A stretch of DNA of 64,000 nucleotides from Leucobacter chironomi DSM 19883 (GTDB lineage Bacteria > Actinomycetota > Actinomycetes > Actinomycetales > Microbacteriaceae). Shown in pieces: positions 15,898-24,949 of the stretch (positions within the stretch are counted from its first letter, which is position 1; each line of letters begins with the position of its first letter). The notes under the pieces were generated by a model. That model made no database searches, was not told where the DNA came from, and saw only the letters and a list, made by a program, of their open reading frames with translations. A program made the position numbers and the translations under genes. The DNA is taken from assembly GCF_000421845.1 (NCBI RefSeq), contig NZ_ATXU01000007.1, forward strand, positions 152,809-216,808. The letters are read 5' to 3'.

Positions 15898-18800
15898 ATG
15901 GCAGCAGAATCTTTCGGTCGCGACACGACGTGGGAGGCGATCGCCGGCCAGGCCGAGACGCGCGCCGCGGGCTGGCTCGCGGCGCTGTGCGCTCGCGACG
16001 GCGATGAGCAGCCGGGCTTCCTGCGGGCGATGCGGCGAGATCCTGAGAGCTTCGAGTTCACACGGCGCCTCCTCGAACTGCTCGCGAGCACCGAAGACGT
16101 GTTCGCGTCTGCCGCGGGGCTGCGCGAGGTCGCCCAGGAGGTGCCCCCCTCGCTGCCGGTGCGGGATCGCCTGGCCGTGCGCGCGGGAGGCGCGACCTCG
16201 CTGGGGCTGCCCTGGGCCGTGCTGCCGATGGCGCGTCGGCGCCTGCGCGAGCGGGTGGCCGACCTGGTGCTCGCCGCGAAGCTGCCGGCCGGCGGCAAGG
16301 TCGCCGGCCCGGCCCGGATGAGCCGCCTCACCGAGGCGCTGCGCCGCCTGGGCGAGGCCGGAATGGTGCCTGTCGTGATGCCGCTCGGCGAGGCGGTGCA
16401 CGGCCCCGCCGGTGCCGAGGCCGAGGTCTCCAGGCTGGTCGCGCTCTGCGCCCTGCCCGCCGTGGGGCACGTGGTGGTCGATCCCGCCCGCATCGCGCCC
16501 GGCGGCACCGACTGGTCAGCCGAAGACGACGTGCTGCGCGCGGTGCGCGCCCTGCGCCCCGTGCTCGACGCGGCCGCCGAGCACGGCACGACCGTGCACC
16601 TCGAACCCCGCAGCGTGCGGTGGGCGCGGCTGCTGCCCGAGGTCGTGGTGCGCGCTCTCGCCGACGCGGCGCTCGACCGGGTGCGGGTGGGGGTGCGGAT
16701 CATGGCCGAGCTGCCGGAGTCGCGCGAGCTCTACGACCGCATCAGCCGGTGGGCGCAGCAGCGCGCGGCAGACGGCGGGGCCGCGGTCGAAGCCGTCATC
16801 GGCGTGGCCGGGGTGGCGAGCGCCGAGCGCATCGCCTCGATCGAGAGCGGACTCCCCGTGCCGGTGCTCGAGGATCGCGAGCAGGTCACGGCTCAGCTGC
16901 TGCGCCTCATCGAGCTCGCGCTGCACCCGGGGCGGGCCGCCGTGCTGCGCCCCGTCATCGCGTCCGAAGATCTCTTCGTGCTGAGCGGCACGGTGGCCCT
17001 GGCCGAGCAGCTCGGCGCGCAGGGGCTCTTCTCCCTGCAACTGCGCAGCGGCATCGCACCCGGCCTCGCGCAGGTGCTCGCGGACGCGGCAGCCGAGGTG
17101 CGCGTCTCGCTGCCCGTCGTCGCGCCGCGGGAGTTCTCGGGCGCGGTCGATCTGCTCGTGGGGTTCGCAGCCGAGGCCGCCGACCCCGAATCGGTCGTCG
17201 CCCGTTTCGACGCGCTCGTCGAGGCCGGGGGCGAGCGTGTGGATCCCGATCCCGATTCCGACTCCGGCCCCGATCCCTATCCCGACTCCGACTCCGGCCC
17301 CGGCCCCGATCCCGACTCCGACTCCGGCCCCGATCCCGATCCTGACTCCGACTTCGACTTCGAACCTGACGCAGGCGCCGCGGCCGGGGTGATCGAAGCG
17401 GAGCGGGCGGCATTCCGCGCCGCTGCGGCACTCGCCGCCGACCCGGCACCCGCGTCGCACCGCACGCAGCTGCGCGCCCGCGAGTGGGATCCGAGCGAGC
17501 GCGACAGCGCCCTGTTCTACCGTGCGCCCGACGAGCCCGCGCGCTTCGACACGGGCGGGCTCACCGCCGCCGTGCTCGGCCTCACGCGAGGCTCGACGGG
17601 CGAGGTGCGCCTCGAATCGCTGGCGCCGCCGTGCCCGATCCCCGTGGTCTCGGAGTCGGGCTTCGCGGGCGAACCCGCGACCGACGCGAGCCTCGCCGGC
17701 AACCGCGACTGGGTGCGGGCGCTGCTCGTGCGCGCGGCCGAGGGCGTGACGCTGCGGGCGGGTGCGGATTCGTCCGTCGATGCCGATTCGGAGGCGCATG
17801 AGGAGCCGGCCGCCGGCGCCGAATCGGACGCTCCGTCAGGCGTCGGCGGCGAGGGGGCTGCGGTGGTGTCGGCCGGCACCGATCCCGCTGAGCTGCACGG
17901 CGAAGCCCCCGAGCCGGTCGCCGAGCCGCAGCAAGCCGCAGAGGAGACCGAGCTCCCGGAACCCGCCGAGCCGCTTCCGCACACGGCGCGCGACGCCGGT
18001 CAGGGCTGGAGCGGGCAGCCCGCGCGGGCGCGGGCCTCGCGATTGCGGCGGGCCGCGCTCGCCGTGGTCGCCGCACGGGATCGCATGCTGCAGACGCTCG
18101 CCGCGGACACCGGGGCACCCGCGGGGGAGCTCGACGCCGAGGTGGGCGACATCGTCGACGCCGCCCGCTACTCCGGTCAGCTCGCGGAAGGGCTCGCGGC
18201 GGTGAGAGGCGCGACGTTCGTGTCGGAGGGGTTCGTGCTCGTCCTCGCCGATGCGATCACGCCGCTCTCGGTGCAGGCCGAGTCGGTGCTCGCGGCGCTC
18301 GGCGCCGGCAACGGCGTGCTGTGGGCGGTGCCCGGGCGCTTCCTGAGCTCCGCCGAGGCGCTGCTCGAGGAGTGGGAGGTCGGCGGCGTCACCCCTGGCG
18401 CGGTCGCCCTCGAAACAGTGGGCGAGTCGGCGCAGTTCTTCGAGCGGGTCTCCCGCGCCGGCATCGACCGGGCCATCGTGCTCGGCGATCGCGCCGCGGC
18501 TCGCGAGATCGCCCGTCGCCGGCCCGATCTGCAGATCGAGGGCCGATTCCACGCGCGGGGCACGGTGCTCGTGGCGCCGTCGGCCGACCTCGACCGGGCG
18601 ATCGACGACCTGGTCGCCTCGGCGTTCTCGGCTGCGGGGGCGCACCCGCGCACCGCTCAGGTGGCGATCCTGCTCGGTAGCGTGGGGCGCTCGCGTCGTT
18701 TCCGCGACGGCCTCGGCGACGCAGTGCGTGCCCTGCGGGTGGGCGACACTGCCAGGCCGGAGGGAGCGGATCCGCTCAGCTTCGACGTGGGGCCGCTCGC

Positions 18801-19905
18801 CGCGCCCGCCGGGGACGCCGCGCTGCGGGCGCTCACCGAGCTGGGGCGCGGCGAGGAGTGGCTCGTGCAGCCGCGCATGCTCGACGCCGACGGCCGACTG
18901 TGGAGCCCCGGCGTGCGTCTCGGCGTCTCGGCGTCGTCGTCGTTCTGGGACGATGCCCGCGGGGTTCCGGTGCTGGGCATCGCACACGCGCACACGCTCG
19001 ATGAGGCGCTGCGGCTGCAGAACGCGGTGGGCGGCGGCGTCGCGGCGGGTCTGCAGTCGAACGACGCCGATGAGATCCTCGACTGGCTCGCCGGGGTCGA
19101 GGCGGCATCGCTGACGATCAACCGCCCCACCACGGCGGCACGCATCGAGCGGCATCCCGGCGGCGCTTGGAACGACGCCGCGATGGGCCTGCCTGCGCTC
19201 AGCGGCGGCCCCAACCGTCTGCTGCCGTTGGGTGCCTGGCAACTGCGAGAGGGCACGCGCAGCGAGACGCTGCACCTGCGCGGGCTGGAGCCCGAGGTGC
19301 GGCTGCTCATCGAGGCGGCGCAGTCGGTGCTGCACTACGAGGAGTTCGACGAGGTGCGGCGTGCGGCGCTCGCCGACGCACTCGCCTGGCGCACCTCATT
19401 CGGGCTGGAACGCGACACGATCGGCCTCGGTATCGAACGCAACGTGATCCGCTACCTGCCCGTCGTCACGCAGCTGCGGCTCGCCGAGGGCGGCAGCATC
19501 GCGTCGCTCGTGCGTGTGCTCGCCGCGGCGCTGCTCGTGCGCGCGCCCGTATCGGTGTCGACCGGCGAGGTGCTGCCGGCGGCGGTCACCGCCTTCCTCG
19601 AGCGGCAGGGCGTCGAGGTGTCGCTCGAACGCGACGACGACTGGGTGGAGCGTCTCGCGGTCTCCGGCCCGGTCACCGCAGATGGTGTGGTGGCCGACCG
19701 GGTGAGACTGATCGGCGGCGACGCGGTGCGGGCGGCCGAGTGGATGGGCGGGCTGGATCGCGTGGCGCTCTGGGCGCAGCCTGTGACGATGGCGGGTCCG
19801 GTCGAGCTGCTGACGCTGCTGCGCGAGCAGTCGGTGTCGGCGCGCGCGCACCGGCACGGTCTCGCGACCGAGGTGCCGGGCCTCGACGAACTCATCGAGG
19901 AGTGA
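15898..19905 (+). CDS. PutA-like proline dehydrogenase / P5C dehydrogenase homologue, apparently catalytically degenerate
   Basis: A 1335-residue homologue of actinobacterial bifunctional PutA. Residues 75-440 align with the PRODH barrel, but the usual VKGAYW-type flavin/substrate segment is not found. An acidic low-complexity linker spans about 449-491 and a second linker about 630-720. Residues 730-1110 resemble the aldehyde dehydrogenase domain: [48 protein letters not shown] and the INRPTT/GGPN signature. The catalytic GQKCSA is replaced by GAHPRT, so the nucleophilic cysteine is missing (Pro at about 917). A C-terminal PutA domain follows. Proline oxidation activity is therefore doubtful. 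ATG 15898 sits 6 bases after TACAGT, a likely leaderless start. Confidence 0.8.
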   Translation: MAAESFGRDTTWEAIAGQAETRAAGWLAALCARDGDEQPGFLRAMRRDPESFEFTRRLLELLASTEDVFASAAGLREVAQEVPPSLPVRDRLAVRAGGATSLGLPWAVLPMARRRLRERVADLVLAAKLPAGGKVAGPARMSRLTEALRRLGEAGMVPVVMPLGEAVHGPAGAEAEVSRLVALCALPAVGHVVVDPARIAPGGTDWSAEDDVLRAVRALRPVLDAAAEHGTTVHLEPRSVRWARLLPEVVVRALADAALDRVRVGVRIMAELPESRELYDRISRWAQQRAADGGAAVEAVIGVAGVASAERIASIESGLPVPVLEDREQVTAQLLRLIELALHPGRAAVLRPVIASEDLFVLSGTVALAEQLGAQGLFSLQLRSGIAPGLAQVLADAAAEVRVSLPVVAPREFSGAVDLLVGFAAEAADPESVVARFDALVEAGGERVDPDPDSDSGPDPYPDSDSGPGPDPDSDSGPDPDPDSDFDFEPDAGAAAGVIEAERAAFRAAAALAADPAPASHRTQLRAREWDPSERDSALFYRAPDEPARFDTGGLTAAVLGLTRGSTGEVRLESLAPPCPIPVVSESGFAGEPATDASLAGNRDWVRALLVRAAEGVTLRAGADSSVDADSEAHEEPAAGAESDAPSGVGGEGAAVVSAGTDPAELHGEAPEPVAEPQQAAEETELPEPAEPLPHTARDAGQGWSGQPARARASRLRRAALAVVAARDRMLQTLAADTGAPAGELDAEVGDIVDAARYSGQLAEGLAAVRGATFVSEGFVLVLADAITPLSVQAESVLAALGAGNGVLWAVPGRFLSSAEALLEEWEVGGVTPGAVALETVGESAQFFERVSRAGIDRAIVLGDRAAAREIARRRPDLQIEGRFHARGTVLVAPSADLDRAIDDLVASAFSAAGAHPRTAQVAILLGSVGRSRRFRDGLGDAVRALRVGDTARPEGADPLSFDVGPLAAPAGDAALRALTELGRGEEWLVQPRMLDADGRLWSPGVRLGVSASSSFWDDARGVPVLGIAHAHTLDEALRLQNAVGGGVAAGLQSNDADEILDWLAGVEAASLTINRPTTAARIERHPGGAWNDAAMGLPALSGGPNRLLPLGAWQLREGTRSETLHLRGLEPEVRLLIEAAQSVLHYEEFDEVRRAALADALAWRTSFGLERDTIGLGIERNVIRYLPVVTQLRLAEGGSIASLVRVLAAALLVRAPVSVSTGEVLPAAVTAFLERQGVEVSLERDDDWVERLAVSGPVTADGVVADRVRLIGGDAVRAAEWMGGLDRVALWAQPVTMAGPVELLTLLREQSVSARAHRHGLATEVPGLDELIEE
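17242..17370 (+). repeat. Acidic Asp-Pro-Asp-Ser coding repeat inside the PutA-like gene
   Basis: An imperfect tandem of GATCCCGA-type units encodes about 43 residues made almost only of Asp, Pro, Ser and Gly ([12 protein letters not shown] and variants). It lies between the PRODH-like domain and the central region and would be an unfolded acidic linker. Such repeats are prone to slippage in multiples of six bases, so length may vary between strains. Confidence 0.8.
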
Positions 19906-19956
19906 CACGGCACGGCCAGCGGGTCTTGCGGGGCTGGAGCGGACTCCGCCCGGGTG

Positions 19957-20421
19957 TCAGCCGAGGCGCATCGGGGTGTGCGGGATGCCATCTTCGAGGA
20001 ACTCCTCGCCGCACGGCGTGAAGCCGAAGCCGCCGTACCAGGAGGCGAGGTGCGACTGGGCGTGGATCAGGATCGGGCGGCCTGCGCATCCCTCGATGGC
20101 GGCCCGCAGCAGCGCGGCGGCGACGCCCCGGCCGCGCCAGGCGGGGGCGGTGACCACGCGCCCGATGCTCACGAGGTTCGCTTCCTGAGCGCTCTCGTCG
20201 AGGACGCGCACGGTCGCGGCGATCTCGCCGTCAGCGGTCTGCGCCCAGAGCTGCGTCGCGCCGGCTTCGAGATCGCGGCCGTCGAGGTCGAGATAGACGC
20301 AGTCCTGCTCCACCACGAAGACCTCCTGCCGCAGCCGGGCGATGCGGTAGAAGGTGCTGGTGGGGATGTCGTCGACGCGGTCGGCCGTGACCAGGGTGAG
20401 TTCTTCGGGGAGCGCGGGCAT
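19957..20421 (-). CDS. ElaA-like GNAT N-acetyltransferase
   Basis: A 154-residue GNAT-fold protein of the ElaA group: FYRIARLRQEVFVVEQDCVYLDLDGRD at the N-terminus, acetyl-CoA pyrophosphate-binding loop GRGVAAALLRAAIEG, and HAQSHLASWYGGFGF near the end. The acceptor substrate is unknown for this family. ATG 20421 is selected because it begins the conserved domain; the open frame runs further upstream across the tRNA-Tyr gene, which is not credible. The gene is convergent with the PutA-like gene. Confidence 0.9.
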   Translation of the reverse strand: MPALPEELTLVTADRVDDIPTSTFYRIARLRQEVFVVEQDCVYLDLDGRDLEAGATQLWAQTADGEIAATVRVLDESAQEANLVSIGRVVTAPAWRGRGVAAALLRAAIEGCAGRPILIHAQSHLASWYGGFGFTPCGEEFLEDGIPHTPMRLG

Positions 20422-20516
20422 GTTCCGATCCTGCCATGCCGGTGCGGCGCACGCCGATTTCCGTTCGCGAGAGTGAGACGCTAAAGTGGTCTCTTGGTCG
20501 TGCTTGCACGGCCGAC

Positions 20517-20601
20517 GGCGGATTACCCGAGCGGCCAAAGGGGGCTGACTGTAAATCAGCTGGCACTGCCTACGGGGGTTCGAATCCCTCATCCGCCACC
20601 A
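20517..20601 (+). tRNA. tRNA-Tyr (anticodon GTA)
   Basis: The acceptor stem pairs GGCGGAT (20517-20523) with ATCCGCC (20591-20597), followed by discriminator A and an encoded CCA to 20601. The anticodon arm reads CTGACT-GTA-AATCAG. A long variable arm (class II) and the T-arm GGGGTTCGAATCCC are present, as expected for bacterial tRNA-Tyr. A terminator follows at once. Confidence 0.97.
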
Positions 20602-20604
20602 GCA

Positions 20605-20639
20605 AAAGCCCGGTCAGAAGAAACTTCTGACCGGGCTTT
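20605..20639 (+). terminator. Rho-independent terminator of tRNA-Tyr
   Basis: A perfect 16-bp stem (AAAGCCCGGTCAGAAG against CTTCTGACCGGGCTTT) with a three-base AAA loop, followed by TCTCGTT. It starts four bases after the CCA end. Confidence 0.9.
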
Positions 20640-20718
20640 CTCGTTGTCTGGACTGGCTGGGTGTTTCGAGTTGTATCGGCGGATGCCCCGGCGCGATCCG
20701 GTGGGCTACATTAGCGAT

Positions 20719-21684
20719 ATGCAATCACCCGATGCGCGGGGCATGAGTGGTGCCCGATCCTTCACGGAGTCAGCGGAACGCGTCGTCGCCTACCTCAATT
20801 CGCACACGCCGCTCACCGATTGGTCGGTGTCGCGCGTCGCCGGAGGCGAGCAGATCCACCTGCACGTGCATCATGATCATCTGCTCGAAGTGGGCGACCG
20901 CGTCGCGTGGACGGAGTCGTTCTGCAGCCGCATGTCGGCCGGCGCGAAGCACGTGGTGCGCAACTCCCTCAGCGACCCCGACTACGCCGACCTGGCCGCC
21001 GCCGCGACGGTGGGCGCGTATGCCGGGTACCCCATCGGGGACGATCGGGACGGGATCTTCGGAGTGCTCTGCGGTGTGCGGCCCGCACCGCTCAGGGACG
21101 ACGAGGGGGTCGACGAGAGCCTCGTGTTCCTGCTCAGCGAACTGCTCACCTCTCAGCTCACGCTCTCACGGCGCATCGACCACGAGCGCAGACGGCTCGA
21201 GTTCACGGAGACGCTCGCGCAAACAGACCCGCTGACCGGCGTGCTGAACCGGCGAGGCTGGGAGCGCGTCGTCGCGGACGCGCAGGAGCGCCTCGACGCG
21301 TTCGGCGACCCGGTGGCCGTCGCGGTCATCGACCTCGACGGATTGAAGCGCATCAACGACGCGCGCGGGCACGCCGCCGGGGACGCCCTGATCGTTCGCG
21401 CGGCGCAGGCGCTGACGGGTGCGTGCGCCGCTGGCAGCCACGTCGCCCGCTGCGGCGGGGACGAGTTCATGGTGCTCGTGAACGGCGTCACCCCGTCTCA
21501 GCTCGAGGAGTGTGCGGCGGCGCTCGCGGCGGCTCTCGCCGCAGCTGAGGTGGAGGCCTCGGTCGGTCTCGCTGTGGCCGAGCCGGGTCGGGTGCCGATG
21601 GCCGAGGCGATCGCGGCCGCCGATGCCCGCATGTACCACCAGAAGCGCGTGCGGAAAGGCAGCGGACTGCTCACCGCCGGCTGA
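20719..21684 (+). CDS. GGDEF-domain protein with N-terminal GAF-like sensor
   Basis: A 321-residue predicted diguanylate cyclase. The C-terminal half has TDPLTGVLNRRGWERV, DLDGLKRINDARGHAAGD and the active-site GGDEF (residues 246-250); the N-terminal 165 residues look like a GAF-type sensory domain, without membrane helices. It would make cyclic di-GMP in the cytosol in response to an unknown signal. No EAL domain is attached. ATG 20719 lies 6 bases after TACATT, so the message is probably leaderless; the frame is open upstream through the tRNA and is not used. The yajQ gene, whose family is reported to bind c-di-GMP, lies far away at 53663. Confidence 0.88.
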   Translation: MQSPDARGMSGARSFTESAERVVAYLNSHTPLTDWSVSRVAGGEQIHLHVHHDHLLEVGDRVAWTESFCSRMSAGAKHVVRNSLSDPDYADLAAAATVGAYAGYPIGDDRDGIFGVLCGVRPAPLRDDEGVDESLVFLLSELLTSQLTLSRRIDHERRRLEFTETLAQTDPLTGVLNRRGWERVVADAQERLDAFGDPVAVAVIDLDGLKRINDARGHAAGDALIVRAAQALTGACAAGSHVARCGGDEFMVLVNGVTPSQLEECAAALAAALAAAEVEASVGLAVAEPGRVPMAEAIAAADARMYHQKRVRKGSGLLTAG

Positions 21685-21754
21685 GGCCAGGCACCGATCA
21701 CGGTCGCTCGCTCCGTGACCACGTCGCGGCCCTGAGTGCAACCCGCAGACAGCA

Positions 21755-21793
21755 GCAGGGCCCGGCCGGGAGCTGATCCCGGCCGGGCCCTGC
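21755..21793. terminator. Bidirectional hairpin terminator
   Basis: A perfect 17-bp inverted repeat (21755-21771 with 21777-21793) and a five-base loop lies between the convergent GGDEF gene and the small coiled-coil gene. The position and stem strength fit a shared terminator; no T-run is needed in many actinobacterial terminators. Confidence 0.85.
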
Positions 21794-21811
21794 GGTGTCG
21801 CGTGCTGCGCT

Positions 21812-22027
21812 TCAGTCGCGCAGCTCGTCCTTGATCTCGTTGCGCGCCTGCGTCGCGTCGCGCTCGGCCTCCGCCTTCTTGACGTCGGCCTCGGCCTTCT
21901 TCACCTCGGCTTCGGCCTTCACCTCGTCGAGTTTGTCCTTGGCCTTGTCGACGCCGTCCTCGACAGCGCGGCTGACCTTCTTCGCCGCGGCTTCAGCGGT
22001 TTCCTTCGCGTCCTCAAGAAATCCCAT
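21812..22027 (-). CDS. Small highly charged helical protein
   Basis: A 71-residue protein, almost wholly a charged amphipathic helix: repeated Lys/Ala/Glu patterns such as EVKKAEADVKKAEAERDA with an 11-residue-like periodicity. It resembles LEA-like or CsbD-like small stress proteins only in composition; no family is assigned. ATG 22027 has AAAGGAGCACCG upstream, a very good ribosome-binding site, which supports a real gene. It may form a coiled coil or bind membranes. Confidence 0.75.
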   Translation of the reverse strand: MGFLEDAKETAEAAAKKVSRAVEDGVDKAKDKLDEVKAEAEVKKAEADVKKAEAERDATQARNEIKDELRD

Positions 22028-22165
22028 GATCGGTGCTCCTTTCTGCTGGAGCATCCAGGTTGTCGAATCAAGCTGAGGAGGAGGTGTGCGGATCGCGCGA
22101 CCGGGATCCGCCCGCTCCTTCTGCCGCGGGGCCGGTTCGTTCCATCCCGGGGCTGGCGGTCCGGC

Positions 22166-22366
22166 TCAGGCGGGGGCGAAGCGGTTGCGCAGCTCGGCGG
22201 CCCGGCGGATGTCGCCTTCGATGGCGGTCTGCTGCTCGGCGGCCAGCGATCCCGACTTCTTGGCCTCGTCGAGCTTTTCGAGCCCGGCCTGCACTTCGGC
22301 GTCCAAGCCGTCGACCACGAGCTTCTGAATGCTCTCGGGGAGCCGCTCAAAATACGAGGTGTCCAT
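22166..22366 (-). CDS. Small hypothetical protein (66 aa)
   Basis: A 66-residue helical protein beginning MDTSYFERLPESIQKLV and rich in Glu, Ala and Lys. No known domain is recognised. The start at 22366 is supported by TACGGT seven bases upstream on the minus strand, the spacing seen at other probable leaderless genes of the window. The frame stays open far upstream inside the dehydrogenase gene, but that is antisense shadow. Function unknown. Confidence 0.6.
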   Translation of the reverse strand: MDTSYFERLPESIQKLVVDGLDAEVQAGLEKLDEAKKSGSLAAEQQTAIEGDIRRAAELRNRFAPA

Positions 22367-22465
22367 ACCTATTACCGTACAGCCAAGTTTGGCGCAGCGC
22401 TGCAGCGGGGTTCCGAAAACCGGGGGGCTCCCGCAGCGGATCGTGCCGACACTACACTCGATCGT

Positions 22466-23401
22466 ATGTCTGACCTCGTCGTCTCCCTGCCCGCCGAAGA
22501 GCCGCTGCGCGACGTTCTGGGCGAGTTGCCCGGGGTCGAGTTCGTGGACTGGGATCTCGACACTCCGGCGCCGCGGCCGTTCTTCGACATCGTGGTGCCG
22601 CCGTACTGGGGCGGTGCGCGGTGCCTCTCGGCGCTCGCAGGGGTCGAAGCTCGGTTGGTGCAGTGGCAGTCGATCGGCTACAACGGCGTGGCGAAGCATC
22701 TGCCCGGCGGCCTGCCGTTCGCGAATGCGGCGACCGTGCACGAGGCCTCGACCGCGGAGCTCGCCCTGGCTCTCACCCTCGCCGCCCAGCGCGGCCTTCC
22801 GGAGTTCGTGCGCGCGGGTGATGAGAGCCGGTGGGAGCTGCGGAGCTTCCCGAGCCTGGCCGACCGCCGGGTGCTGCTCGTGGGCTATGGCGGTGTGTCG
22901 CAGGCCGTCGAGGCGCGGCTCGCCGGCTTCGAGGTGCAGATCGAACGGCTCGCCCGTTCGCCGCGGGAGCAGCGGAACCTCGCCGGCGACGCGGTCGAGG
23001 TGCGCGGGTTCGCCGAACTGCACGAGCGTCTCGCGGAGGCCGAGATCGTGATCCTCGCGGTGCCCCTCACCGACGAGACACGGGGGCTCATCGACGCAGC
23101 TGCGCTCGCGGCGATGCCCGACGGCGCGCTGCTCGTGAACGTGGCCCGCGGCCCTGTCGTCGAGACTGACGCGCTCGTCGCCGAGCTGCGCTCGGGGCGT
23201 CTGCGGGCGGCGCTCGACGTCACCGATCCCGAGCCGCTGCCCGAGGGGCATCCGCTGTGGGAGTGCCCGAACACGCTCATCACGCCTCACGTCGGCGGTG
23301 ATTCGAGTGCGATGATGCCGCGGATGGCGGCGCTGCTCAAGCGCCAGATCGCGCACCTGCGGGCGGGGGAGTCGCCCGAAAACCTCATCGACCTCGGCTG
23401 A
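22466..23401 (+). CDS. D-isomer-specific 2-hydroxyacid dehydrogenase family protein
   Basis: A 311-residue NAD(P)-dependent oxidoreductase. The nucleotide-binding loop is VLLVGYGGVSQAVEARL, in which the last glycine of GxGxxG is serine. Catalytic-region motifs are VNVARGPVVETDALV (Arg), DVTDPEPLPEGHPLW (Glu) and TPHVGGDS (His). It would reduce 2-oxo acids or oxidise D-2-hydroxy acids; substrate unknown. Length is normal. ATG 22466 follows TACACT by seven bases without a Shine-Dalgarno, suggesting a leaderless message. Confidence 0.9.
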   Translation: MSDLVVSLPAEEPLRDVLGELPGVEFVDWDLDTPAPRPFFDIVVPPYWGGARCLSALAGVEARLVQWQSIGYNGVAKHLPGGLPFANAATVHEASTAELALALTLAAQRGLPEFVRAGDESRWELRSFPSLADRRVLLVGYGGVSQAVEARLAGFEVQIERLARSPREQRNLAGDAVEVRGFAELHERLAEAEIVILAVPLTDETRGLIDAAALAAMPDGALLVNVARGPVVETDALVAELRSGRLRAALDVTDPEPLPEGHPLWECPNTLITPHVGGDSSAMMPRMAALLKRQIAHLRAGESPENLIDLG

Positions 23402-23531
23402 TCGGGCCACGGGCTCGGTTCGCATGGTGCGTGCAGCCCGCCCATACGATTCGCATAACTCTCTTCGTTGGAATGGAGCACAGCCGGAACCCCTCGCGGT
23501 CTCCGGCTCCGTTCGACGATAGGAGCTCGGC

Positions 23532-24152
23532 GTGCCCGCCCCCAGCCTCACCCTCATCGCCGTCGACATCGTCGCGGCGCTCATCCTCACTCTCGGCCTC
23601 TACTATCCGCGGCACCGCCGCAGAGATCTCATGGTGGCCTTCCTCGGCGTGAACATCGGGGTGCTGGCGGTGACGTCGGTGCTGGGCGGTGCGCAGATCG
23701 CCGCGGGGCTGGGGCTCGGGCTCTTCGGCGTGCTCTCGATCATCCGGTTGCGCTCGTCGGAGATCTCGCAGCGCGAGGTCGCCTACTACTTCTCGGCGCT
23801 CGCGATGGGCCTCATCGGCGGTCTCGCGACCGACGAGCTGCTGATGCCGGTGCTGCTGACCGCGATGATCCTCGCGGTGATGTGGGTGGCGGATCATCCG
23901 GCGGTGCTGGCCCGCAGCCGGCATCAGGTGGTGCGATTGGACCGCGCGATCGCCGATGAACGCGAGCTGCGGGGCGAGCTGGAGCGTCGCTTGGGCGGCC
24001 GGGTGACCGCCGTGTCGGTGCAGGAGCTCGACTTCGTGAACGACACGGCGCTCATCGACGTGCGCTACCGGCTGCCGCAGGAGGCCCGGGGCCGCCTGGT
24101 GGCACCACTGCGGACGCGCGCGGTGCAGATCGCACCGGAGGAGGCGCGATGA
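23532..24152 (+). CDS. DUF4956 family membrane protein
   Basis: A 206-residue protein with about four transmembrane helices in its first 125 residues (LTLIAVDIVAALILTLGLYY, VAFLGVNIGVLAVTSVLG, IAAGLGLGLFGVLSIIRLRS, and a paired helix after LIGGLATDELL) and a soluble C-terminal domain. The segment FGVLSIIRLRSSEISQREVAYYF is characteristic of DUF4956. The start is GTG 23532 with AGGAG six bases upstream. It is the first gene of a three-gene ATGA-coupled operon with a VTC-domain protein and a beta-helical lipoprotein, an association found in other bacteria but functionally unresolved. Confidence 0.88.
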   Translation: MPAPSLTLIAVDIVAALILTLGLYYPRHRRRDLMVAFLGVNIGVLAVTSVLGGAQIAAGLGLGLFGVLSIIRLRSSEISQREVAYYFSALAMGLIGGLATDELLMPVLLTAMILAVMWVADHPAVLARSRHQVVRLDRAIADERELRGELERRLGGRVTAVSVQELDFVNDTALIDVRYRLPQEARGRLVAPLRTRAVQIAPEEAR

Positions 24153-24949
24153 CCGCCGTCGAACGAACCGTCGAGCGATTCCCCGCGGTGACGCTCGGAG
24201 AACTCGTGGCGGGTGCCGAACTGCTGACGCGGGTCGATCGCAAGTACCTGCTGCCGACGGCGGATGCCGTGGCGGTGATCCGCGGTCTCGATGCGAGCAC
24301 TCGGGTGCTCGACCTGGAGGGTGCGCGCGGATGCGAGTACGCCTCGGTGTACTTCGACACTCCGGATCGGCTGAGCTACCGCTTGGCCGCGCAGCCCCGC
24401 CGGCGCAGATTCAAGCTGCGCACGCGCGTGTACGCCGGCACCCGCACGGCGTTCCTGGAGATGAAGACCCGCGGAGGGCGCGGCGCGACGGTGAAGGATC
24501 GCATCCCGTACGCCGCGCAGCACCTGGATCGTCTGACCGCGGCGGGTCGCGCCTACGCCGCGGAGTCGCTGGAGAGCATCGGTTTCGATCCGGATCTCGA
24601 ATCGCAGCTGCGCCCCGCGCTCACCACCCGCTATCGGCGCACCACCCTGCTGCTCGCCGACGGGAGCCGCGCCACGGTCGACAGCGGCCTCGCCTGGATC
24701 GACGCCGACGGGCGCTGCTTGGCGTTGCCGGGCCAGGTGATCGTCGAGTCGAAGTCGGTGGGTTGCATCACTCCGCTCGACCGCGAGCTGTGGCGATCCG
24801 GCCATCGTCCCCAGAACATCAGCAAGTTCGGCACCGGCACCGCGGCGCTGCATCCTGAGCTGCCGGGCAACCGGTGGGCGAGGCTGCTGCGCGGTCCGTT
24901 CGCTGCAGCATCCCGCACCCATCCGCACACCCTGAAGGAGCACCCATGA
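24149..24949 (+). CDS. VTC-domain (polyphosphate polymerase-like) protein
   Basis: A 266-residue soluble protein with the triphosphate-tunnel fold of the VTC domain: RVDRKYLLP near residue 28, YFDTPDRLSYR, RRRFKLRTRVYAGTRTAFLEMKTRGGRG, RYRRTTLLL and, late, VIVESKS followed by ISKFGTG. Basic and acidic tunnel residues needed for nucleotide/metal binding are kept. VTC4 of yeast makes polyphosphate; bacterial stand-alone versions are of uncertain activity. It overlaps both neighbours by ATGA, so the three proteins are made in step. The membrane partner DUF4956 may anchor it. Confidence 0.85.
   Translation: MTAVERTVERFPAVTLGELVAGAELLTRVDRKYLLPTADAVAVIRGLDASTRVLDLEGARGCEYASVYFDTPDRLSYRLAAQPRRRRFKLRTRVYAGTRTAFLEMKTRGGRGATVKDRIPYAAQHLDRLTAAGRAYAAESLESIGFDPDLESQLRPALTTRYRRTTLLLADGSRATVDSGLAWIDADGRCLALPGQVIVESKSVGCITPLDRELWRSGHRPQNISKFGTGTAALHPELPGNRWARLLRGPFAAASRTHPHTLKEHP

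Noticed and set aside
19957..20592. Extended GNAT gene starting in the tRNA-Tyr region
   Set aside because: The extra 57 residues are antisense tRNA (the usual RDSNPRR peptide) and do not belong to the ElaA fold.
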